From DASUKL01 sp036278755 (GTDB lineage: Bacteria; Chloroflexota; Limnocylindria; Limnocylindrales; CSP1-4): 21,855 nucleotides of DNA. The stretch's first letter is position 1. Every line of letters begins with the position of its first letter. The stretch is taken from the NCBI GenBank assembly GCA_036278755.1, contig DASUKL010000106.1, positions 1 through 21,855 of the forward strand. The letters are read 5' to 3'. The position numbers were made by a program, and so were the translations under genes. Below, in pieces: positions 14,722-20,217 of the stretch. The notes beneath the pieces are model-generated. The model was not told the DNA's origin and made no database searches. It worked only from the letters and a program-made list of their open reading frames with translations.

Positions 14722-15605
14722 CGCTCCAAGCCCTCTGCCAGACGCTCGAGGGCCGCTGGCGTGGCGGGGTCGAGCGAGCAGATGGCCTCGCTGGCGCCAG
14801 CCGCGGCATGGGCCCGCAGTCCGTCGGCCAGGTCCTCGGCGGAACCGCCCAGGGCCGCGTCGGTGTCGGGCTCCAGGCCGGCCGGGATGAGGTCGGGGAA
14901 GCGGACGTTCAGACCCACCGTGACGGCCATCGTGTCCGGATCGCGGCCCACCTCGGCGCAGGCCTCGTGGAGGTTCGCCACCCGCTGGGCCAGGCGCTCA
15001 TCCGGGCGGCCGAACCAGGCCGCGTTCCAGGCATCGGCCTCGCGCGCCGCGAGGCGCAGCAGGCGCGGCCCACGGGCGGCCACGAGGAGAGGCATGTCAT
15101 CGCGGATGGGGGGCGGCACGAGGGCGCAATCCCGAGCCTCGACGAACCGACCCTGGACATCCACGCGCCCGTCGCGGAGGAGGCCACGGATGATCGTGAA
15201 GGCCTCCACGAACCGTGGGCCGAGGTGGTCGAAGGGATAGCCGAAGGCCCGGAACTCCGGCTCGTGCCAGCCCGCCCCGAGGCCCAGGGTCAGCCGGCCA
15301 CCACTCATCTCGTCGAGCGTGGCGGCCTGCTTGGCGATGAGGGCCGGGTTGCGGAACGCGGTGCACAGGACGAGCGTCCCGAGGCCGATCCGTTCCGTGG
15401 CGTCGGCCAGACCAGCCAGCACGGTCCAGCCCTCGTTGATGCCCTCGACGGTGCCGTGGGCGGTCTGGAACAGGAAGTGGTCGAAGACCCAGATCGTGTC
15501 GAAGCCGGACGCCTCGGCCTGCCGCGCCAGGGCTCGCACGTCACGGTAGGGCGGGATGCGGCCCGTGCCGTCGTCACCCAGGGGCATGATCAGACCGACA
15601 CGCAC
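14703..15605 (-). CDS. LLM-class F420-type oxidoreductase (second copy in window)
   Basis: The 300-aa luciferase-like protein opens MRVGLIMPLGDDG. It shows EASGFDTIWVFDHFLFQT, IGLGTLVLCTAFRNPALIAK, the diagnostic MSGGRLTLGLGAGWHEPEF, and MPLLVAARGPRLLRLAAREA. It is clearly paralogous to the 5593 gene by shared blocks but diverged enough to have another substrate. The GTG at 15605 is chosen because a perfect AGGAGG lies 6 bases upstream; a GTG at 15632 would add nine Arg-rich residues. It is on the same strand as arsM, 60 bases downstream of it, so co-transcription with arsM is possible. It overlaps the MFS gene end by 19 bases. Confidence 0.87.
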   Translation of the reverse strand: MRVGLIMPLGDDGTGRIPPYRDVRALARQAEASGFDTIWVFDHFLFQTAHGTVEGINEGWTVLAGLADATERIGLGTLVLCTAFRNPALIAKQAATLDEMSGGRLTLGLGAGWHEPEFRAFGYPFDHLGPRFVEAFTIIRGLLRDGRVDVQGRFVEARDCALVPPPIRDDMPLLVAARGPRLLRLAAREADAWNAAWFGRPDERLAQRVANLHEACAEVGRDPDTMAVTVGLNVRFPDLIPAGLEPDTDAALGGSAEDLADGLRAHAAAGASEAICSLDPATPAALERLAEGLERYRAAA

Positions 15606-15611
15606 GCGCTT

Positions 15612-15617
15612 CCTCCT
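15612..15617 (-). promoter_or_regulatory. Ribosome binding site deciding the LLM oxidoreductase start
   Basis: On the minus strand AGGAGG lies 6 bases before the GTG at 15605, the strongest Shine-Dalgarno in the window. It argues against the upstream GTG at 15632. Confidence 0.7.
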
Positions 15618-15665
15618 CGCTCGGATCCCCACCGTCCTTCGCTCGCATCGGAGGATACGTGGCCG

Positions 15666-16457
15666 CTAGGACGCAGGCTTCGCCGCCCGGATGATCGCCG
15701 ACCAGATGCCGGCCGCCGACTCGTGCGTCGGCGTGATCGAGACGTCCGCCAGGCCCGCGGCGCGGAGGCCGGCCTCGTACTCGCGGAACGACAGGGCCCC
15801 GGCGATGCAGCCCACATAGGAGCCGCGCTCCGCCCGCTCGGCCGGTGACAGGGCGTCGTCGGCGACGATATCGGCGACTCCCAGACGGCCGCCCGGCCGC
15901 AGGACCCGGGCGATCTCACGGAAGACGGCGCTCTTGTCCGCGGCGAGGTTGATCACGCAGTTGCTGATGACGACGTCGATCGCGTCAGCGGCCAGGGGGA
16001 GGGCCTCGATCTCGCCCTTCAGGAACTCGACGTTGGTCGCCCCCGCCTCGGCCGCGTTGCGCTGGGCCAGGGTCAGCATCTCGTCGGTCATGTCCAGGCC
16101 GAAGACGCGCCCTGAGGGTCCCACCCGTGCGGCTGAGAGCAGGACATCGATGCCCCCGCCCGACCCGAGGTCCAGGACCCGCTCACCTTCGTGCAGCTCC
16201 GCTACGGCGATGGGGTTGCCGCAGCCGAGCGAGGCCAGCCGGGCCGCCTCAGGGAGGCCGGCCAGATCGGCTGCCGTGTAGGCCCCTTCCAAGCAGGACC
16301 CCGAACCCGAGCATGACGCCGATGCCGCGCCCTGCCCGCAGCAATCCGTCTCCGAACCGCAACAGGCAGTGTCCGCCTCGGGGCGGCCGTCTTCGATCAC
16401 CCTGAGGGCCAGGCCAGCATAGTGGTCGCGGATCGTGGCGTGAAGGTCGGTGCTCAT
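15666..16457 (-). CDS. arsM: Arsenite S-adenosylmethionine methyltransferase
   Basis: The 263-aa protein methylates As(III) using SAM. SAM-binding motif I is VLDLGSGGGIDVLL (94-107). The family's arsenic-binding cysteines are present: Cys79 in SLGCGNP, Cys167 in ISNCVINL and Cys217 in YVGCIAGAL. The SLGCGNP, DKSAVFREIARVLRPGGR and AGALSFREYE blocks are diagnostic for ArsM. Residues 32-55 carry six more Cys, including CC pairs at 32-33 and 39-40, a Cys-rich N-terminal segment also seen in many ArsM proteins. The ATG at 16457 follows GAGGA. It is divergent from arsR across a shared palindrome, so it is likely induced by arsenite. Confidence 0.93.
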   Translation of the reverse strand: MSTDLHATIRDHYAGLALRVIEDGRPEADTACCGSETDCCGQGAASASCSGSGSCLEGAYTAADLAGLPEAARLASLGCGNPIAVAELHEGERVLDLGSGGGIDVLLSAARVGPSGRVFGLDMTDEMLTLAQRNAAEAGATNVEFLKGEIEALPLAADAIDVVISNCVINLAADKSAVFREIARVLRPGGRLGVADIVADDALSPAERAERGSYVGCIAGALSFREYEAGLRAAGLADVSITPTHESAAGIWSAIIRAAKPAS

Positions 16458-16529
16458 CAAAGGTTCCTCTGCTTCGCGTGGGGGCCCACGGTGTGGGCCT
16501 TGTGGTGGGCCGTCCGGTGTGACCCTGCA

Positions 16530-16559
16530 TTGATACTTGCCTATATAGGCATCTGTCAA
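16530..16559. promoter_or_regulatory. ArsR operator palindrome between arsM and arsR
   Basis: A perfect 14-bp palindrome, TGCCTATATAGGCA (16538-16551), is flanked symmetrically by TTGATA and TGTCAA, giving a 30-bp imperfect dyad centred at 16544.5. Its position over both predicted promoters and its AT-rich centre in otherwise GC-rich DNA fit an ArsR/SmtB-family binding site. Confidence 0.75.
16530..16559 (-). promoter_or_regulatory. Candidate arsM promoter
   Basis: On the minus strand the consensus -35 TTGACA (16559-16554) is followed after 18 bases by TATCAA (16535-16530). The leader to the arsM ATG would be about 65 bases. The two boxes are the outer arms of the operator palindrome, so bound repressor would cover the promoter. 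Confidence 0.6.
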
Positions 16560-16565
16560 TACACT
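16537..16565 (+). promoter_or_regulatory. Candidate arsR promoter, leaderless
   Basis: TTGCCT (16537-16542) is followed after 17 bases by TACACT (16560-16565). The GTG of arsR starts 6 bases later, so transcription should begin at the start codon. The -35 and spacer lie within the operator palindrome, implying autorepression. Confidence 0.6.
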
Positions 16566-16571
16566 GACGCC

Positions 16572-16916
16572 GTGACACGACGTCGGGCCGACCCTGCGGT
16601 CGTCCTCCTCCAGGCCGCAGGGGACCCCATCCGCTTGGCCATCCTCAGGCAGCTGGCCGTGGCCGGTCCCGTCTGCGCCTGCGACATCGCCGCCGGTCAC
16701 GAGGTCACCCAGCCCACGGTGTCGCATCACCTCCGCGTCCTGCGCGAGGCCGGCTGGATCAGCGGCCAGCGACGGGGGACCTGGATCTGGTACGCCATCC
16801 GACCCGAGGCCGCGCGAGCCTTCGAGACCATCGGCCGGGCCCTGGCCCCGCCGGATCACGGCCCTGGGCGGACGCTCCACATCCTGCAGCCCGAGGGGTT
16901 CGGACCGGCGACGTAA
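16572..16916 (+). CDS. arsR: ArsR/SmtB-family metalloregulator
   Basis: The 114-aa winged-helix repressor has the recognition helix segment TQPTVSHHLRVLREAGW and the wing SGQRRGTWIWYAI. Cys35 and Cys37 in VCACDIA match the CxCDL metal-sensing motif of ArsR, so arsenite or antimonite is the likely inducer. The GTG at 16572 is chosen because the family core begins within ten residues and a promoter -10 ends 7 bases upstream; an open frame to 16422 crosses the promoter and is not credible. It faces away from arsM. No arsenite efflux pump (ArsB/Acr3) is encoded in the window, so this appears to be a methylation-only arsenic unit. Confidence 0.9.
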   Translation: MTRRRADPAVVLLQAAGDPIRLAILRQLAVAGPVCACDIAAGHEVTQPTVSHHLRVLREAGWISGQRRGTWIWYAIRPEAARAFETIGRALAPPDHGPGRTLHILQPEGFGPAT

Positions 16917-16961
16917 GCCGCGGCTAAGCGCCTGGTGGCCGGCTGGTAAGGGGTGGCGGCC

Positions 16962-17051
16962 ATGATCGGCCGATGGACCGACAGCCATCCGGCACCCGAC
17001 CTCGTCGCAGCCATCAGGGGACCGTTCGGCGTCGACAGCGTCGACGCCAGC
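16962..17051 (+). other. Out-of-frame N-terminal coding segment of the DUF1444-like gene
   Basis: Reading from ATG 16962 (AAGGGG 8 bases upstream; GTG 16953 is an alternative), this frame gives MIGRWTDSHPAP then DLVAAIRGPFGVDSVDAS. That looks more like a protein N-terminus than the Arg-rich translation of the downstream frame over the same bases. Restoring one base near 17050-17053 would join it smoothly to PAWKVVGLHG of the downstream frame. Confidence 0.5.
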
Positions 17052-17719
17052 CGGCCTGGAAGGTCGTCGGCCTCCACGGCCCGGAGCCCTTCGGGCCCGA
17101 CGTGTCGGGGCCCAGCGCGGCCGAGATGTTCGCGGCCATCGAACACCTGCCCCAGCAGCTCACCTGGGAGGCCGTCGGCGACGCCATCGTGCCGCTCTTC
17201 GTCCGGGTGCGGCCCTATCCGCCCCGCGCCCCCGAGCCCCTCCGCACGGTGATCCCGCCGGGCGTCTCGGTGGGCTTCGGGCTGGACATCGGGCCAGCCT
17301 TCATCAACGTCGCGGCCGAGATGCTCGAGGACTGGCCCGTCGACCTCGAGGGGCTGGTCGAGCGAGCCCTGGCCAACCTTGCCCGGCAGGCCGCGGACAT
17401 CCCGCCCCAGGAGGTCATCACCGAGAGCGTGGCCGGCGTTCCGGCCGGGGCCCTCCAGGCCGATGGCGGCCTGGCTTCCGGCCTGGTCCTCGTGCCCGAG
17501 CAGCTAGAGCGCCTGTTCGGGCCGGGGCCGCGCCTCTACGTGGCCCCCATGCGCAGCGTCCTGCTCGCCCTGCCGGCGACCGTGGACCGGGACCTGGCCG
17601 CCTGGCTGTACGCGGAGATCGCCACCCAGGACCCCAACTGCCTGGCTCCCCAGGCCTTCCTGTGGACCGGCCGGGCCATGCAGGTCGAGGCCCTCGGTCC
17701 GGCCGCCGCCACGGCCTGA
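16973..17719 (+). CDS. DUF1444 (YtpQ)-like protein, probably frameshifted at its start
   Basis: The open frame encodes 248 residues, of which about 30 onward look native. The order of features resembles the DUF1444 family of Firmicutes as I recall it: FVRVRPYP, then VGFGLDIGPAFINVAAEML, a helix ending ALANLARQA, LYVAPMRSVLLALP, and a final strand pair with FLWTGRAMQVEAL. The function of that family is unknown. The first 30 residues are Arg/Gln-rich and lack a ribosome site. A better N-terminus lies in another frame from 16962, so a one-base deletion (natural or from assembly) near 17050 is likely. It is not obviously part of an operon with arsR, which ends 56 bases upstream. Confidence 0.6.
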   Translation: MDRQPSGTRPRRSHQGTVRRRQRRRQPAWKVVGLHGPEPFGPDVSGPSAAEMFAAIEHLPQQLTWEAVGDAIVPLFVRVRPYPPRAPEPLRTVIPPGVSVGFGLDIGPAFINVAAEMLEDWPVDLEGLVERALANLARQAADIPPQEVITESVAGVPAGALQADGGLASGLVLVPEQLERLFGPGPRLYVAPMRSVLLALPATVDRDLAAWLYAEIATQDPNCLAPQAFLWTGRAMQVEALGPAAATA

Positions 17720-17777
17720 GTGCGCGTCATGGCCCCGCGCTCGAGGACAGCCTCGGCCCAGCAGGTCGGTCTCGAGC

Positions 17778-17806
17778 TTGACACGCCCGCCGCCGAACCC
17801 AACGAT
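17778..17806 (+). promoter_or_regulatory. Candidate promoter for the CvpA-like gene
   Basis: A perfect TTGACA (17778-17783) is followed after 17 bases by AACGAT (17801-17806), a weak -10. It lies in the 140-base gap before the CvpA-like gene, leaving a leader of about 45 bases that contains a GGGAGAGG ribosome site. Confidence 0.4.
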
Positions 17807-17859
17807 GCTCGCGGCAGCACGGGCCATGAGGCTCGTCCGGCCAGAGGGAAGGGAGAGGG

Positions 17860-18498
17860 GTGCGGGTCGTGGACATCGTGCTGGTCGGCTTCATCGCCGG
17901 CATGATCTTCGCCGGCTGGCGGACGGGCTTCCTGGACCGCCTCATCGGCATCGGCTTCATGGCCTTCTCGTTCGTGGCCAGTGCCTACTTCCGTTACCCC
18001 GTGGGCGCCTTCGCGGCTACCTTCCTGCCCAAGGTCCCCAGCGCCTACGTCGACCTCGTCGGCTACGCGATCGCCTTCCCGGTCGTCCTTGGCGCGCTCC
18101 ACCTGGCCCGCCACCTGCTCCTGGGCCGCGTCCGGACGGAGGGCCTGACCAAGGAGCTCGACGCCGGCCTGGGCGCCGTGCTAGGGGGCGTGGAGGCGAT
18201 CCTCATCGTCTCCGCGGCCATCGTCATCCTCGACACCTACTTCGGCACCAGCTCCACCCTGGGCGCCATGTTCCCCTCCGGGGCGCTCAAGGACCTGGCG
18301 GCCTCGTTCAACGCCACCGAGACGGTCCATCTCCTGCGCGGCACCACGGTGCCCGTGGTGCTAGCCATCCTGGGACCGTTCCTGCCCGCCGACGTCTCGA
18401 CCATCTTCCCCGGCGGTCTGCCCACCGGCCTGCCCGGCAGCGGCCTCCCGGGCGGCTTCCCCAGCGCCCTCCCCGGCTTCCCGACCGCGACGCCCTGA
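17860..18498 (+). CDS. CvpA-family membrane protein
   Basis: The 212-aa protein has four predicted membrane segments in its first ~165 residues. It begins with the typical CvpA opening: an acidic residue followed by a helix and a Gly-Trp-Arg-x-Gly-Phe turn (VVDIVLVGFIAGMIFAGWRT). A membrane helix near LGAVLGGVEAILIVSAAIVI is also characteristic. E. coli CvpA is needed for colicin V production and bile tolerance; the molecular function in most bacteria is unknown. The last ~35 residues are a Gly/Leu/Pro repeat (units such as GGLPTGLPGSGLPGG), probably an extended extracytoplasmic tail. The GTG at 17860 overlaps a GGGAGAGG ribosome site region; a GTG two codons later is possible. Confidence 0.72.
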   Translation: MRVVDIVLVGFIAGMIFAGWRTGFLDRLIGIGFMAFSFVASAYFRYPVGAFAATFLPKVPSAYVDLVGYAIAFPVVLGALHLARHLLLGRVRTEGLTKELDAGLGAVLGGVEAILIVSAAIVILDTYFGTSSTLGAMFPSGALKDLAASFNATETVHLLRGTTVPVVLAILGPFLPADVSTIFPGGLPTGLPGSGLPGGFPSALPGFPTATP

Positions 18499-18584
18499 TC
18501 TCACGCGGCGGAACGTCCTCCGACGAGGCAGCAGAAGCGCGCTCCGAGACGTCGAACCAACACAAAAGCGAAAGCGGCGGTCGC

Positions 18585-18590
18585 TACACT
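18585..18590 (+). promoter_or_regulatory. Candidate -10 element for the end-block operon
   Basis: TACACT, the same hexamer as the arsR -10, lies 29 bases before the ATG at 18620 in an A-rich, less GC-rich stretch. No clear -35 box is present. It is the most likely start of the three-gene unit 18620-21704. Confidence 0.4.
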
Positions 18591-18619
18591 TCTCCCGGAC
18601 GCCCGTACTAGGGACACCC

Positions 18620-18832
18620 ATGGTGGTCCTGCCCATCGTGGTCGCGAAATCGTCCCACGGAGGGAACGGCGAGTTGTACATCGATCCCGGGACCGGCAGC
18701 CTGATCATCCAGGCGATCATCGCGGCCCTCATCACCATCCCAGTGATCTTCCGGAATGCGATCCGCAGCGGTGTCGGCCGACTCCGCAGGAGTTCCAAGA
18801 CCGATCATCCCGAGGTGGATCCCCCCGCTTGA
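18620..18832 (+). CDS. DPGTG-motif membrane microprotein
   Basis: This 70-aa protein has a short N-terminus, the motif LYIDPGTGSLIIQ (about residues 19-31), one membrane helix (about 28-45), and a basic cytoplasmic tail that includes RSGVGRLRRSS. Small proteins with a (Y/L)IDPGTGS(L/M)xxQ motif next to a single helix recur beside alkaline-phosphatase-superfamily and methyltransferase genes in several phyla; that is my recollection, and their function is undescribed. The stop overlaps the following start by 4 bases (TTGA), so it is made together with the methyltransferase fusion. An accessory or assembly role for the membrane enzyme downstream is the simplest inference. Confidence 0.7.
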   Translation: MVVLPIVVAKSSHGGNGELYIDPGTGSLIIQAIIAALITIPVIFRNAIRSGVGRLRRSSKTDHPEVDPPA

Positions 18833-20217
18833 GCCTCGTCGTGCGCGACCCGGGCTCGTACCGGGACCCGAGCGGCTTCATCTTCCGTCGTGAAGGTGTC
18901 CTGTACAGGCAGGTCAATCGGTCGTTCGCCGAGGAATGGAGCGCCTTCCTAGCGTCCGGGCTGTATCGCGACCTGACCGAACACGGGCTGCTGGTCAGGC
19001 ACGAGCCGGAGTCGAAGGCGCTGGCGCTGTCGGGCGACGCAGAGGCGGTCATCCGGCCCCATGAGATCCGCTTCATCTCATATCCGTATGAGTGGTCGTT
19101 CACGCAGTTGCGCGATGCGGCCCTGATGACGCTCGAGATCCAGGAGCGAGCCCTCGCGCGGGGCCAGATCCTCCGCGACGCCACACCCTTCAATGTCCAG
19201 TTCGAGGGGTCGGCTCCCATCTGGATCGACACACTCTCATTCGCGCCGCTGGAGGTTGCCCGCCCCTGGCCGGCATACCGGCAGTTCTGCGAGGGGTTCC
19301 TCGCACCTCTCGCCCTGATGGCCTACCGCGATCCGCGCCTCGGTCTCCTCCTTGCGGATCTCCTCGATGGGATCCCACTCGAGTTGGCGAGTCGCCTGAT
19401 GCCAGGACGCACGAGGTTCCGGCCTGGACTGGCGGCTCACCTCCATCTGCATGCGGCGGCCCAGCGCCAAGCTCGCGATCGAAGGCCATCCTCACCCGTC
19501 GGGCGACGCACCCCGGCGATGAACCTCACCCGCCACCGAGCCATCGTCTCGAGCCTCCGGAAGGCGGTCGGATCGCTGCGCACCCCGCCGAAGGGGGTCT
19601 GGGAGGAGTACACGCGCGTCACAAGCTACTCGGACGCGGCCGCTCGCTCAAAGGCGGCACTCGTGGATGAGCTCCTGAAGGGCAGCGAGGGCCGTACGGT
19701 CCTCGATGCCGGCGCCAATGACGGGACCTTCAGTCAGATGGCCGCGAGCCAGGGTCGGGACGTCGTCGCCCTCGACTCAGATCGAGGCTCCATCGATGCC
19801 CTGTATCGCCATCTTCGAGATATCGGTCAGTCGACCGTGCTGCCGCTTGTTGCGGATATCGCGAACCCCTCGCCTGCCCTTGGCTGGGCCGGCGAGGAGC
19901 GAAGGTCCCTGCTGGATCGACTCCAGGTCGACCTCGTCCTGTGCCTCGCCCTGGTGCACCACCTCGCGATCGGCCGCAACGTGCCACTGCCGATGATCTT
20001 CGACGTATTCGCTCGGCTCGGACGGCACGTGATCTTGGAGTGGGTTCCCAAGGAAGATCCGATGGCGCAGTACCTCCTGGCTGGCCGCTGGGACGTGTTC
20101 CCCACGTATACGATCGACGGTTTACGCAGAGCGGCATCGAGCCGGTTCACGATCGTCCGGGAGTCCCCGATCGATGACTCGGCGCGGGTCTTGCTCAACT
20201 TGGAGCGGACGACGTGA
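18829..20217 (+). CDS. Kinase-like domain / SAM methyltransferase fusion (NoeA-like)
   Basis: The 462-aa protein has two parts. The N-terminal ~210 residues include ILRDATPFNVQF (Asp117, Asn122) and IWIDTLSFAPL (Asp134), a spacing like the catalytic loop and metal-binding Asp of small-molecule kinase folds, though a full ATP site is not clear. WPAYRQFCEGFLAPLALMAY follows. The C-terminal half (about 255-462) is a Rossmann methyltransferase with motif I TVLDAGANDGTFS (290-302) and DLVLCLALVHHLAIG after strand 4. The pair resembles proteins annotated as nodulation NoeA-like methyltransferases, which modify glycans. The TTG start at 18829 overlaps the microprotein stop; a GTG at 18841 is the alternative. 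It is coupled at its end to the next gene by GTGA. Confidence 0.72.
   Translation: MSLVVRDPGSYRDPSGFIFRREGVLYRQVNRSFAEEWSAFLASGLYRDLTEHGLLVRHEPESKALALSGDAEAVIRPHEIRFISYPYEWSFTQLRDAALMTLEIQERALARGQILRDATPFNVQFEGSAPIWIDTLSFAPLEVARPWPAYRQFCEGFLAPLALMAYRDPRLGLLLADLLDGIPLELASRLMPGRTRFRPGLAAHLHLHAAAQRQARDRRPSSPVGRRTPAMNLTRHRAIVSSLRKAVGSLRTPPKGVWEEYTRVTSYSDAAARSKAALVDELLKGSEGRTVLDAGANDGTFSQMAASQGRDVVALDSDRGSIDALYRHLRDIGQSTVLPLVADIANPSPALGWAGEERRSLLDRLQVDLVLCLALVHHLAIGRNVPLPMIFDVFARLGRHVILEWVPKEDPMAQYLLAGRWDVFPTYTIDGLRRAASSRFTIVRESPIDDSARVLLNLERTT

Noticed and set aside
12834..15848. 1004-residue open frame on the plus strand
   Set aside because: It runs in a shadow frame across the metallophosphoesterase, MFS and antisense LLM genes, with Pro/Arg/Gly-rich translation and no domain; it is a GC-rich artefact.
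16422..16571. Longer ArsR starting at 16422
   Set aside because: The extension would translate across the palindrome and both promoters and does not resemble any ArsR N-terminus.
16917..16960. Possible terminator hairpin after arsR (AGCCGCGGCT)
   Set aside because: The 10-bp palindrome has no loop and no T-run; it is not enough for an intrinsic terminator.
18400..18490. GLPG-type repeats at the CvpA-like C-terminus as a collagen-like or phase-variable repeat
   Set aside because: The nucleotide units are irregular and not exact tandem copies, so it is only a low-complexity tail.
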